Source: Acestrorhynchus altus
Lineage: Eukaryota; Chordata; Actinopteri; Characiformes; Acestrorhynchidae
DNA length: 64,000 bases
Assembly: GCA_034509495.1 (NCBI GenBank)
Contig: CM067521.1
Coordinates: 18,721,039-18,785,038 of the forward strand
Direction of reading: 5' to 3'
Position numbers and translations under genes: made by a program. Of the stretch, positions 40,401 to 55,307 are shown piece by piece; positions within the stretch are counted from its first letter, which is position 1; each line of letters starts with the position of its first letter. Under the pieces are notes generated by a model, which did no database searches, was not told the origin of the DNA, and saw nothing but the letters and a program-made list of their open reading frames with translations.

Positions 40401-43400
40401 AAATGAAGCACATACACAAATTGCTTTGACAGCCGCACAGACAACACTGTAAACAGCAAAATTAAAGGCTGACATATTAAAGGAACCACAGCAAGCTGTT
40501 AAACAGTCTTGCTTATGTAGTATCGGACACTGTTAGACAGACTGTCTACAAAAATGAACAAAAGAAGAAACAAAAGTCAGACTTCAAGACATCTTCAGCT
40601 ATGCAATGAATGTGTGTCTATTTTCAGCCAGTGTCAGGAACCACAGGTCTGCTTGAGATATCAAACTTGCAGTTTGAGTGAAGTGTATGAAGATCAGGGG
40701 CTTCACTATGTTATAGGGGTTTCAGCCCAGCGTACATTATCAAATCAATCTTATTTATATAGCGCTTTTTACAACTAATGTCACAAAGCAGCTTTAAAGA
40801 GATCAACAACACCCGAAACATGAAGGATAGATTTATTTTTATATACATTTATATTAATGCTTGCTCTTTAAGCATCCTCCTCTGGTCTAACTACTCATGC
40901 GTTAATGATAAGGGAACAATGGACCACCACATGTCTGTTGTAATGCTCAGGTGTACATAACAGTAAAGGTAGCAGATAATTGGATCCCATGGATAATTGG
41001 TAAATTTCTGCATAGTTGGTGATGGCAGGTGGGCAACTAGTCCAAGTCCAGTAGCCAGAAAGGTGGGCAGCCAGAATGAAAGTGTGCCACCTCATTTTCC
41101 CTTTCATTTATGAAATAAAAGGGTGTCCTCTGACGTTTGACTCAACACAGGATTCATCCAAACGTCTCCCACATAAAGGATAAAACAGACCGGTGTGTAG
41201 ACATGGCTGTGCCCAAATTGCACAGACTTATGGTGGAAGGACATGTCTGGACACAGATCAGCAGCAGGTGAGGGTTGAAAGATGTGTGCTTCCTGTAGAA
41301 CCAAACCTACTCTCAGCCAGGTGTTCCGTCTCCCTCTGAATAATAACAGTAATTAAATCATCTGAGGGAGAGAAGCTTCAGAAAACCTTCACAGCCTCGC
41401 ATCCTGGACTGTCTGGACACACTGCTTTCTTCCTAGCTCTCATTTCTCACACTCTTCCAGCACAGGTTTCTGAGCTCATCTCTAGAAAAAAAAAACATGG
41501 ACTCTAAATGGACTTTATTTATACTCTTAAAATAAAGGCGCTTCAAATGCTTCTGTAAGCAGTTCCATACAAGAACCACTTTTGGTTCGATAAGGAACCA
41601 TGTTAACAAAAATGTGAGGGTGTGAAGAACCTTCACCTGATTTAAATGTTCCTTCCCAATTTAAAGGTTCTTTGCACTCTTGGTGGTTCTTCTATGGCAT
41701 CCCTCAAATCATTTTAAGCACGTTTATTTTTATACCTTCATTACAAGGATTGTACATGAAGAACTATTTTTCCTTGCACAAAACATGCATGCACTCAAAC
41801 GGCTCTCCAAGTTGTCGTGGTTCTCCTGAGCTATACTGAACCTCTAGTTTAAGTAAAGAGCCCTTGAAGAAGCCCTTGTTTAAGATTATCATAATATTAC
41901 TCTTCACAACACTGAAGCTTGTCCATATGTACTGTGAACATCTTGACCCATCAAAGATGGTATTTTTATGTTTAGTTGAATCAAGGACTTTATATAACTC
42001 AACTAATAGCGACTAGAGCAGTGGGAAACCTCAGCTATGGTATAAATGTCTGGTACTCAATCTGGTGCCTTGCTCCAGGGCAGTAGACGTACCTGTTGTG
42101 AACCAGTGCACTTCCAGCACAAACCCACTTCTCAGGCCAGGCCATGACTTCCCTAATATATAATGACCATCACGCTATCCTGAGTAGCACGCCAGCTTGT
42201 GGCTAGTGCATCACAGTAGACTGAAACACTAAAACAAACTCATATCTTTCAGATGTACTTATTTTTACATCACTGTTGACTATTTTCCATCTCTTCAAAC
42301 CCGTCATCACATAAAAGAGATTTTTTTTTTAACTGATATTTGTTCGGATTGGCACCCCATTATAACACTGTGTAATGTAAATCTTGTTTTTTGTGATATA
42401 ACAAAAATGATCAATCAATAACAGGCTATATTTGCAGCTTGTTTTCCATATACTGCGTGAGGAACTAATCTGAACTATGTTACACATTAAAATGTAACGA
42501 GAGGAAATTACAGTGTTAAAGGGGCCTTTAACATAACAGCTTAAGGCTCCTCTGAAGCCACGCCTTAAATTGTCTGTATTGATTTAAGATGCCACTGTAC
42601 CACATCCATTCAACTTATGATGAATTAACATCTTACAGCTCTTAATGCACTACATAATAGAATCATGATAAAGGGTTCGGTCTGTATTATGGGGACATAA
42701 GATCTGCTGTGTTCTGATTATTGTGGTCCACACATCAAGCAAACGTGGTCATTCATCCTGTTTTGCCCAGCTGTGTTGTCACGTTGTGTTCAAAAGGTGT
42801 CTGGTTCTGCACTGGCCTCCATCAGCCCCTCCACCCGCTTCTTGGCATCCAACCTCACACATGAAGTTAATTTAATGAGAACACTGCCAGCTATGTTACA
42901 AGTGGAGATGGTTCTCTTTAAATTCCCCATTAGCAGTAACCCATATGGAGACAACTCCAAACAAACCGGCACAGACTACTTTTTCAAAAGGGGAAGTATT
43001 TGTTTGATCCTCAGGCTCTCAAACCCAGCTCCACACCCCCACAACTCCTTCAACCTTGGGGAGGAAAGGGAGGGGAGAATGTGCCATTGAATGTTTTTTC
43101 CCTTCACAAAAGAAACATGTATTCTATCATCTTGTATTTGCTGAATGGAAGACAGGCCACATTGGGATACTTTGCTGACACCACTGATTAATTAGGGTAA
43201 TGTTGCTGCTGGTTTTGGGTAAAAGGGGGTAAAACAAGAGGGGGGCTTTTGGGGCAACTACTAATCTTGTAGCCCTGGGGGGGAACGAGGGCTTGCTTAA
43301 TTAGCCGGCAACATTTGTTGGACTTATGTGTAAAGTTCAAGCCTCGGCCCCCAACCCCCGCAACCACCCTATTTCCAAATCCCCTGCTTTTCAGACCTAG

Positions 43401-43752
43401 TGGGTTGGTACCTGTTTATAAGAAGATCAGCTCCATCTGGCTTCCAGATGCTGTTCAGAACAAACATGAATACACTAAAATGAAAAAGGGAATTGAATTA
43501 AATCACAAAAAGCATATTTATTATTTTATTGATCTAGATCTTCCACATTTACCTCGGCAGCCTTACCTGAAGGTGCTTCAATCATACCTTAAGGCTGCAC
43601 GATATATTTTTCTTAATCCTGATCATAATATTGGTCTTCACAGTACTGATAGGATATTTTGACTGATCACAGTCCCAGATAAGGACAACAGTAGATGAAT
43701 CAAGGTATTTGTGTAATGTATAATACAATATGACAACAACAACAACAACAAC

Positions 43753-43826
<74 letters not shown>

Positions 43827-46800
43827 TAATATCCAATATAACAAGCATTATTTACTTATAATTATTCTAATTCATTATGTAACGTAATCATGAATGTAAA
43901 ATATCTGTCTCAAAATAGCAGATGGCAAATCTTAGCCATGCCATGTTACTGATTCACTAGTGTGGTTTAATATTAGGGAAATGCGGAGGCACTCAGGTAC
44001 TCTGTAAACCATTTAAGGTGCCGGTATTTAAATACTGAAATCACTACATCCTCCATAACACACAATGCCCCAAATAAAAATACTCCAGAAAAACAAGTCC
44101 TCAGTTCTCTTTTATTTTAGCTCATCTGAAGAGGAAGCCTCCATGACTCATTTAACACAAAAGGTACAGATGTTCCTCTTTTGACTCTTAAACCAGTATT
44201 ATTACTAAAGGATCAAGTCTGCAGTCCTGCAATAATATCAGCCCATTCAAATACCCACACCAGATATTACATTCTGATAAAGAGACGAGACTCTAGTCTA
44301 CTCGGACTAAATTGCAGTGTCTGGCACTGGTGAATAATCATTTTAGTCTGGGTTTAGTCTTAATATGTCTTGGAAACTGGTGCCAAATGTTTTGTAAATT
44401 GAACACACACCAATATTTAACTTTTTTTTGTAAGTGAAACTAAGAAATTAAAAAGTGACAAATAGGAACTATGGAAAGTTATAGCTTGCAAAAGTGTAGT
44501 ACTGAAAATGTACTGAACATCTACTGAAATTTTGATACATCAGCCAATCGTTAAGCCGAGTCTTGGAGTTCATTGCAATGCCAGTGTTAAAACCACCCCT
44601 GAAAATTGATTGGGCTTAGCCTTAATATGTCTTGAAAATTTGCTCCTAAATGTTTACTGAGTAAATATTGGATATAATATTGGAATTTCTGCAGAACCCA
44701 AAAACAGTTACTGACAACAGTGTGAGGTAAGTGGAGGCAGTTATAAATACAACAAATGAACAATGCTGCAATATCTCACTATTGTCATACAAAAAAAAAA
44801 TATCTCCACAAAAGCAACTTTACAGGAGAAAGGGAAAAAGTGGAAAATGCTTATGTAATTTTGGAGCATTTTCTATTTCTCAAACATGTGAAAATGGCAA
44901 AAACTGGTTTGCAGGACAGCGATGAAGAGGTCTGGAGCAGAAAATCCCTCAGTAAGCCATTATTAATCCAATCTGCAAGCAGGAAACTTTTTCCACAGTT
45001 CTAAAAGGGGTTAAAAGTGGAGGCCAGAGAGCTGCATCAGAGTTTGTGTTGTATGCAATTATAATATTGCTTCTCAGATCTTCTTTATGGGATGATGTTA
45101 AGCTGATCCCAGTGGGCTAGTTCCTCGTGCTCTATGAAAACAAACAAAACCCTAAGATCACTTATCAATGTTTGTCCAACAAATTAGCTGAACTACAAGA
45201 GCAACAGTGGTGCAAGGCTGGATTGGAGGAACCATGTGCTCTCCATCAGTGTGTATTCCATCGAGAATAATAAGACAATGACAGAAACTTTGCAAATAAT
45301 TCAGAACAGGCCACAACAGATGGCTCGATCGATTGGTTGAGTCCATTTATTTTTATTTTCCCCCTTTTTTTCTCATCAGCTGTGTATAAAGAGACCTGGC
45401 AGGATGTTCAAGGAGGAATCTAGACCAAGAACAACCCAAGGACAAGACAGAATGGTGTGAGTTCTGAAACATTGTGCTACGAACTCCAGTACATTAGCCA
45501 CTGGCTCCAGGAGACTCCTAAGCAGTCCCTCCATCTGTCCGCTTTCTGCAGAGCCGGTCTGTCAAAAATTCCCCTTTCCCAGCATCAATTTCAAAGTACA
45601 CCTTCAAAGCACTCCCACTCGCCGAAACCTACAGATGGGTATCATTTGAAGGCTTCAGCTTAGTGACTCAATGGTTTTCAGTAAAGAAAGAAAGCATCAG
45701 TGATGTGCATTCATGAGGTTCTAGATGAAATTACATCTACACCTTAAACTTCTTCAGCATTTTCACAAAAAATAACCAACAACTTGACAGCAATCACCCA
45801 CATGTAACAGTCTATTAGAGGAGCTCGTTCTGAAAGTTCCTAGCTGCCCACCCAGAACCTGAGCTGACCGCCCATGTTCACCAGGAGTCCAGTATGTCCA
45901 AAGAGGGAGGAAATGAGCACCTTTTTGCATTTGGCCTGACAAATCTGACCACAAGTGCGCTCTGACCAGCAACTGCAACATAATGTTCTCATTATCCCAA
46001 CATGTGTCTCCCATTTCATGTTCCCAAAAGGAGTCATTTACTGGGACAATCGCCTTTGTGTCCTTAATCGGAGAGACCTACTAATGCAAATTAATCAGCA
46101 CATTTTTTCATGTTTCTTTCAAGTGGGTTCAGGACCCACAGAACTATCAGACGAGGGCTGTTGGCACGCTTGAGTGAGAGGATTGGTTTGCAGAGTCAAC
46201 CTTTAGGAATCACATGATACACTAGATCAGTACACCCAGAAACACAGTGATAGTAGATGTTGCTTTACTATTTTTGTTTATCCATCAATGGCATGAATCA
46301 ATGAGAGCATCTGTATGTGTACCTCTCTTACCTCATAATGTCTTTTTAATTAAGGATTCGTTTAAATACAGTTTGATTTTTATTACAGTAGCTATATTGT
46401 TATTGTTAAGATGCAGTTTTGCATTATTGCAGTTCCAGTTCATTTGGTCTGACTGAAATTTGGGCTTGAATTTAACGTTAGATTTTTATGGATTTTTTTC
46501 CATAGGAGTGAAGGGTATGCAAATGTTTCTGCACCCTTCTTACATCACAAATAAAACACAAATACACTAGTAACAACCAACCATATGGGGTACAGCAGGA
46601 ATCCCTTGGCAACATGGTAGCAACAAGCTTGCAACACCATAGCAACCAGCTGTCATACAGCAACAATTGCCTAGCAACAACCTAATGCCACCATATCAAA
46701 CACTTGAAATACATAACAAACACTTAGCAAAACTATCGCAAATGCCCAAGATGCCTAAATGTGTTTATAAGGCCTACTTAGAAGCACCATGGCAACCATC

Positions 46801-49800
46801 TACCAAAACCATAGCAACCTCCAAGCAACAATATAGCAAACACCTAGTAAATGCACATCAATCACCTAGCAACATCATAGTGACCTCTGAACAACATCAT
46901 AGCCATCACCTGGAAAATCTATAGCAAACACATACCAACCACCAAGAAACACCATAGCAACCACCTGGCAACACCATAGCAGTTTCAAAGCAACACCATA
47001 GCAACCTCCAAACACCACTGTAATCACTTACGAAAAACACCATGTTTCACCCTAGTGAACACACAGCCTTGCAAAAGCCTGGAGCTTAGCAAGTGCCTGA
47101 AAACAAGAACAAAATACGTTTTGCAACCAGTTCTATTTTGTTCTATTTTGTAACATATGTTGTGCAGGTCTTAGCAGTTAACTTTAATGAATGTCATGTG
47201 TTTCGTCATGTCATGAGTGTCATAAGTGCTTTAACATGTTTTTGAAAGAACAGAGTAAATACATAAAAACAGTTAAAAGAACAGTCCAATCAAAACAGGC
47301 TACAGTAGCTTTACACTGTCAGCACTAAAGACTCATGTGTTCATTAACTTCCCTAATCCTTTAATCTGACACGTTAGAATTATTCATAACACACACTGAT
47401 ATCCACTTTTATTCATAATACCCAGCGCACATCAATTATGTAATATGAGGTAAAATAGTCCCTAATCAGTCATTTAAATCTGTCCAAGACTACACATTGG
47501 AAGGGTATCTTAAGCACTGTAGTTTGACATGACATTTAATTTTTCTGTCTTTGTGCATTTTCATTCAATACATTAACCCATGCATTCTTGAGTTACACTC
47601 ATTAGGAATTTGCATGGCTGCATTCTCTGCTAATGCTGCATAGCTGCAGGTGGTCATATGGCACCAATGAAGCCCCTATCAGTTGGCCAGATCTCTGCAA
47701 TTATACTCGACTCAGAACAAGTATTTATCTTGATGGCAATTACAAACATCCTCATTCTCGAATTCCACTCCAAACACAAGAGTGGCTCAAAGAAACTTTG
47801 ATGGTTTCAAGAACCCTCAACCATCCTGATGAAGAGGACTGGTGTTGATGTTGAGAACTCAAGCACATCGACAATGAGCTCTGAACAGTAGTCTTAAATT
47901 GGGGCTAATCAAATTCCATATTTAAATTCCCATAATAACAGCAGCTGTGCTAAAGCCCACACCTTCCGTTGTTTCCTAGGAAAAGTCTCAAAGTAAAACC
48001 TAAATCAAACTATTGTAATTAAATACACACCACAGCTAATCATCTTCATTTGAATAATTACAAAAGAACTGACATACGCTAAACCTCAAACTCAGTTGCT
48101 AGTCCTGCATAAGCACAAGGGGACTGGAAATCAGGCAAAATCCAAAAAGTAATATTTTCATCCACTCATTTCCATTAACCAGCCCTCTTGTTCTACAGAA
48201 GGACGTCAAAAGTGTATTTGTGCTAGACATGTTTTATCTGAGGGTCAAATGGCAACCACATCTAGGCATTTACACCCATTCACCCACAGTTTAACATACT
48301 AAATAAATGCATTTTAGAGCACCTTAAATATTTGATATTTTAAGTCCTGTTTGAATGTTCTTATAAACCTATTCTACCTAAATATATGAGCTGCTAGACT
48401 AGGTTCTGAAAAACCTACACACTTAAAAATAAAAGCATCTAGTCCTGCACTTTGTAATCCTTGGTAGGTGTACAGCGGTGATTCCCAAGCCTCTTCCTGG
48501 AGTACCAGTGCCCTGCTTGTTTGAGTTCCCCCGATTCCAGTACACCTGATTCAACTAATGAACTAACCGACGAGCCCTTGCTGAGCTGACCTGGGTGTAC
48601 GTTACAGCAGGAATCACTAAAACAAGCAGGGAAGTGGTACTCCAGGACTGGGATTGAGAACCACTGGTGTAGAGGATTTTTAAAGGTCCTTCAGACTCAC
48701 ACATCTCTATAACGAGTGTCAGTATTAGGTCGATATCTAGGATGGAAAGATATTTTGAGTAATGTCACCTTAAGTGAAGTGTTAAGTGTGAAGTTAACTG
48801 TAGCTCATTTTAAAGATATTAATGATATAAAACTATATCACTGGTATCAGATTTCAATACTGGTTTTGTAAAAGACAAAATATTTATATTTGTATAAATA
48901 TATAGTAGTGACTCACATTATATGTAATATATGAGGATATTTTAGGTTATCCTAAAGAAAGAAGTTCAGCCAGATAGAAATGGCCCTTACAAATGAGGGT
49001 TCTTCAAGGGTTCTTCATTAAAGAAAATGGTTCTATATAAAACCTTAAACTCAAGAAACAATTTGCATGACTAAATGTTTCTTTGCATCGTGAAAGGGTT
49101 CTTTAGCTTGTAACAATAGTAGAACACTTGGTGCTATAAAGAACCCTTTTCCATATTCCATTCTCCATTAATCTGAATAACCATTTTTATCATACAAAGT
49201 GTTCTTTGAATGTTCATGGTTGCATATAGAACAATATTCTTTACTGAAGCTCCCTTGACGACATTTTTAAATGTGTACCTACTCAAACATATGGACTACA
49301 CGGTGAATTATCATGAGAGTTAAAGCTTGGGAGAGAGCTCCAGGAGAGACAGGATGAGAGGTCATGGAGGCTAGCCCTGATGAGGGGCCTCAATGGGAGT
49401 TGATCAAGTGCTGGAGGGCAGTCTGGCTTGATGTTCTCTCGCTCCGATTTGCTTAATGCTTTTCCTGTTTCGCTCCAATCAGCATTTGTCGCAGCCAGGC
49501 CTTTCGGAAATGCATCCATATGCTACGACATTAGAACTGAAGAACTTATTTAGCTTGTTTTTTTGTAAACTGATCTGTCTGGGTGCTCTCCTGGTCTTGA
49601 ACACAGGTTTCTACAATACAGCACCCTGTCAGAATTGAGCCATGCTTGTTTCAGCAGGGAACAAATCAGCAAAGCAGTGAAGAATGCTCCAACTGCCCCC
49701 ACGGGGGACATTGATGAGTGTGAGTACTGCACGCATATAACACTCATGCCTTTACCAGAAAGGAAACTTCCTAGCTGGACAGCCAGCAGACCTGATTGCT

Positions 49801-52800
49801 TTTCCAGTTCCAAAAGCTCCGGATAGAAGTTGCCCCAGCACGCTGATCTATGACCAAATCCTGACATAAATGACTATGCAATGAGCCACACAACTGGTCT
49901 CGGATCAGCTCTCTTCATCATTCTGAAACGAGGCAGGCTTCACAGGTGCCCGCTCACACACTTCTGCCCTCTGAAACCTATGAAGCATCTTAAATGGATT
50001 TAAGAGCCTCTTGCTGCTGGTCAGCACATGGCAGAGACTGACCTTCAGTGCTACTGTGCTATATGAGATGCTGGTGGGGGGAAAGGGGAACTCCCACATG
50101 AGTTATCCGATTTGTCTACAACAAGCATGCAGTTGTGGTCCTGGTGGACTTCGATCCAGCAGTGTTTGGTGATTTCCTTGCTCGAAATGACCAGATTCAA
50201 TTCAGTGGATTCAAGTGCCTTTGTGATACTGATCCTGGAGAAGGTTGACTGATGGAGAATGTGTTGTAGAGGATTCCATATAGAACCTTTGGTACATGGG
50301 TTTTAATACTGTACCAAAAATGGTTCTACAATTATTACAAGTTTGACATCAAAACACTAATAGAACCCATTTTGATGTTACACAGAACTCTTTTCAAAAA
50401 GGTTCTACAGCTGTACAGCGCATTCTCCATCAACTTTAAGAACCTTTTGAGATGCAATAGTGTTGCTAAGTGTTTATACAGCCCTGAGTGTTCATGGCTC
50501 TATATAGAACAATTTTCGTTACTGAACAAGTGTGTACCAAAAACGTGCTGCACCATCCAGGACGTGGATTGGAGTCAAAAATGTGGCAGGTTTGGTTTGA
50601 TGTATGAATTTAAACCATAGCATTTGCTGGTTCTTTGTTAATGCATTCTTTTATCTTGCTCTCAGTGTTGACTCCAATTCACCTGTTAAAAAAAAGGTGT
50701 AAACACAGCAGCCACACACTGCCAGAAACAGGCCTAGACCTGTTCGCTGGAGAGAAATAACACTAGAGCAGCTGAACCTCAAAGTTTTCTCCAAGCCTTT
50801 CATTTGGACTTCAGGGAACCTGGATTAATTGTTCCTAGTGATTAAAATCCCAGGGAAAAAACCCTCTTAGTATGGTGGATGTAGGCTGATGGTGACACGC
50901 GGGACTGAGAGGGCCTGTGTTGACTTTAAGAGCCATCATGTCTGGTTGCCAAATTGCACGGCGGGTAGACCTGCCAGATGACATTACTGAACAATAAATG
51001 TCTTCATGAGGAGGATGAGGGCTTGTGGGATTTGGAGTTTTGTGTTTCATTCTATAAGAATGCACTACTGCCCTGGGCCTTCCACAACTTGCCAACCATG
51101 AAGAGAGAGGAACTGGTCTGCTTCTCTAATGGAAAACACAGTCTGTATACTAAAAAAGGTTGACGATCACAAATGCACTCGTACAATTGCCAACCCACCT
51201 AGGTTATAAACAAAAAAGACACACCTGTAGACCAATTACCTAGAGTTTACAGTAGACCAAAAGTAGAGAGATGGTGCTAACACTGCTTAAGTGTCATGAT
51301 TATCAGAGTATATCACGGATAATGTCCAGGAAGAACATATCTCATACTGGATCTGAGGGACTTCCAGATGGCCCAGACTTTGGCTCCAGCCCAACTCCCA
51401 ACACATAAGGATAGAGTAAAGCTCTCTGTGGACTGTCTGAGAGTCCTTAATGACCAGTTTGAGAAGATGAACAACTGCATGAGAAGGACCAATTATACAG
51501 AGCCAATAAACAAGTAGAGAATAGAGACTAGAGAATAACTGATTGGGTGCAAGGACGTCAAGTAATTTCAACCAATTACTTGAACGTTCTTTGAAACTTC
51601 TTGGTGTCTTTAAAAGTTTGCTGATGCACTTCATCCATTTCATAGTCCAGTCACCCCCACCCACTGGCATTATGGTCACGTCTAGCCAGAGGCACAATCC
51701 TAAACTCTGAAGGGTACCCTTATACTTTATCCTCTGAAGGAGACACCCTGCAATCTCAGACCATTGCCTGAGACCTGAAGGCAGGAAGTTATTCAGCATT
51801 AGATCCTTGATTAGGCCAGAGGAAAGAGCAGCTAATTGATTGTAATGACTTCAACCTGTGGGCCAAAGGAAAACCTTGGGACGAGCATGACCAGCGCATA
51901 TCAGGTTACAGTCTTGAGGGTTGCTCAAAAAAAAAAAAAAAAAACTGTACTAATGTTTACTTTTGCTAATGTAATACTTGTAGGGCAAACACATAATCTA
52001 GGAGATTACAACCAGGCTTTGACAAACCAGGGACACCCCGGAGGTGAACAGAAGTGGCTGGACTTTTAATTCACTTTCGACATACCTTCATTTACCAACG
52101 ACATCCCTCCATTCACTTCAAACAGCAGGGCACTTGGGCAGTCAAAGAGAGCACTACGGCTGAAAGCCCCCGGACCCCCGCATTCAAAAAAAAGCAGCTC
52201 GGCAAGCTTGCCCAATTCAGAACTAGCCAACCAGGGATTTTCCCACCGCAGCACAAGGCACTGCCTCCAAGGTTACGAGCTGCTTGGATGGTTTTCAATG
52301 CTCCCTTAAGATGGTGCAGAAATAACTCACCCTCTGCACCCCCCCAACACATACACACACACACACACACAAACACACACTCAATCTCTTTCCCTTTCCA
52401 CCCTGCGAGCACTATGAAACACTCCTCCTGTCCCATCATTCATCTGCAGCCAGATGTTACGAGAACAAGTAAAGAAAAATGTGCGGGTTCTTTTGAGATA
52501 GCGGAATTTAAAAAAATGCAAATGGAAGAAGGTCCAATGTGTGCACTCATGCCAGGACTTGCAGCGGAACCAGGGGTTAGAGTGATAAAAGAATTTCTGG
52601 AGCTCTGAACGGACAATGCAAAAGATTGCCTTTGTGGTTCTGTGCTCTGTTGACATGAAATGTCCAAATATGACCCGAGTCTGTCTGGTGACTACAGTCC
52701 ATTTCATATCCTAGAAATCTGTGCAACTGCCTGGTCACCTCAGAACATTCCACTACCTCAAAAGGAGGGGTTCAGCAGTATAAATCTGATGATCATCAAG

Positions 52801-55266
52801 ACCTAGGTTGTGTCGTCTAGATAAAGACTAATACCATACTGTACAAGGGCCTACACAAACTCTATCCTGTTGCTTGAAATTACTCAAAAGACCCATTTGG
52901 ATTGGATCTAATTCTTGAATTTCGAACACAAATAGAAGAATGAGCAAGTTTCTAGTGGATTGTATTTTCTATGAAGCAAAAGAACTTTTTATTCATTTGT
53001 CATTTAACAGTACATTTAGGAATTGACAGTGATAGATATGGGAATATCTATCTGCTTTTATAACTGCCAATTTAATCAGCCTGTGAGATCTCACTTTTCT
53101 GACATTACTTTTTTTGTCCTGCAATCCGGATAAATTTCTCTCCACATAAAGACGAGGGACAATCAATCATTTCTTGATTTGGGTGTTTATTCTTGGACAC
53201 TAAATGTGTCAAGTAGGAGCAGCCAGAAACTGGACCTGGACAAGATGAACATTCAACAAGAAGCAGGAGTTAATTCCACATTGAATGAAGAAAATGCCAA
53301 CATAGCTCATCTGACAGGAAACATCAAAGCACTGTTGGAAAGGAAACTGCTCCAGGACTTTAAATCCCATCTGAATCTGGCAAATTCGGATGTCTGAATA
53401 TATTACGTAATTAAATTTCATATCCAAATTAGTAAGCAAATTTAAAGAAGTAACCACATCACACAACAAAAGACGGTCTCCAGGTACTCCAAAATCTTAA
53501 CTCCAGTTCTCAAAAAAAGCTGCGATCTCTACAGTAGGGGCATTGACAATAGGGGCAGTTATCTTCCCAGTCATTACTCTAGCGTCCCAGGTGCTTTGGA
53601 CTTTTATGTGGTTGTAAGCACTGGTGAAAAAGAATACAAAGTGATATCTCTTGTGTTTCAATCTGAGACTTAGACAGGTCAGATCTCCTCTACCACAAAG
53701 ATTTGCAACTGCTGCACCTTGAAAACTATTTTTCACCTTGGAAACAATGCCTGGGATCCTGGCTGATGTTCTACATTTTGGCTGACATCACCCTCTGCAC
53801 ACTGAGCTCATAACTTAACCAGATGAAGAGGAATGGGATTTTTTGCTAAACTGATTACGCAGCTGCTAATATCCATCAAGAGACAAATTCCAACATTGAC
53901 TGGCTTGAGTCATTCACTTCTTTACCAGAGATATGGAATATGAGGTCTTTCTCTCTGAGAGGAAAGGAAAGATTGAGTTTGTTTTAAGGGCTTGAACAAT
54001 TCTTTGGATGTTGTGTGTCTCAGGGAACCAGACAGAGAACCAAAAGCAGGATGCTATTGAGCCGAGAGGCCTGAGAGTTCCGGAGAGCAGAAGCTTTCAT
54101 CCAAAGCCAGTTAGCCCCCACTGGGGTTCTCCATGAAGGCTCCAACCCCCTCAGCAGGGGCAAATCAGGGCTCAGAAGAAGTGAAGCCCAATTTATAGGT
54201 CTACCTTTTGTTTTCCCAAGCATGAGAAGCTTGGTATTCTGCAGATGTATTCCAATAAACTTTATTAGAAACTGAAGACAGTGCATCTGTAGGTACTGGC
54301 ATCAGGCTGGACTGGATATCAGTCCGGAAATGATTAGAAAATAAAGAGCAAGCCTGATCCGATTCTGAAGGAAATCTAGCCTGAAACAACACACTCACAC
54401 TTTGATGTCATTAGCTTTGTTTCTTCTTGCGGGGTAGACAAGTATTTGAGATGTTTGAGCATGGTGACGTACTGTTAGATGTTCTTTGTAAGCAAAACTC
54501 TTCTGTTAACAATGGTACCAGGCCATCTCAACTTGATTATTTTATGGTCCTAGTCTGGGAATCAAAACCGCTGCAGATCTGCATTCCCAGAAGTGGTGTA
54601 CAGACAAAACAAACCATTACAGATATCACCAAGACACCCAAAAACTTTTAAGAGGACTGTCCACAACACTACACCATTTGCTAAGAAAAATCCACTAGAT
54701 ACAATGCAAAGCTGAACACTACTAAAGTCCTTAACACCTGTAAAATAGTCTGCAGAAGTGTTTCCTTCAGCAGTTTGCCTGCTTGAGGACCAGCTTTGAA
54801 GTGGCTGTATAGGGAGGTGGCCTGTGGTTGAAGGGAGGAAATACCAGGGCATTTTAATGGAGCAAACGGTCCCCTTCACTTCCTATGGGAAATCACTTCA
54901 AAGAAGCCCTGCTAGTCGGGAAGACAATGCACACAGAGCAATCTCTAACTCAGTGGCATGTCAGTCATCCACAAACCACCAGGCTCTTGATAGGAACTCC
55001 AGCCAAGACTTCAGACAAAGCAACAGCAAACAATGGCTGCAGAATCTTTCTCTGACTTGCAAACTGAGATTGGATGGATACCGGTGAACCATGATGCGAT
55101 ATTGTTAAAGAAACTGGGGGGGTGGATCACAGGTGTAATGTTAAAGACAGCAAATAAAATGGTCTTTCAGTTTTATCAATATGTTTAGTAGAGTTCCACC
55201 TATAATGGAATTACCTATACTGGGGTGATGTCTATGCTCATATATAAACATTTGATTAAATGTGTG

Positions 55267-55307
<41 letters not shown>

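Noticed and set aside
43582..43848. Poly-Ile and poly-Leu ORFs
   Set aside because: Direct translation of the AAT microsatellite.
46565..47060. CRISPR-like array
   Set aside because: Units are contiguous and degenerate with no unique spacers, in a vertebrate genome; it is a minisatellite.
51287..51799. 170-codon minus-strand ORF
   Set aside because: Longest frame in its area and not simple sequence, but matches no family I know and lacks any gene context. Could be an eroded retroelement; not supportable as a gene.
52234..52244. NF-kB-like site GGGATTTTCCC
   Set aside because: A single short motif in 64 kb is expected by chance; no supporting cluster.
52054..52608. 184-codon plus-strand ORF
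   Set aside because: Crosses a CA repeat, shows no recognisable domain, and lies in intron 1. Probably open by chance in a GC-richer block.
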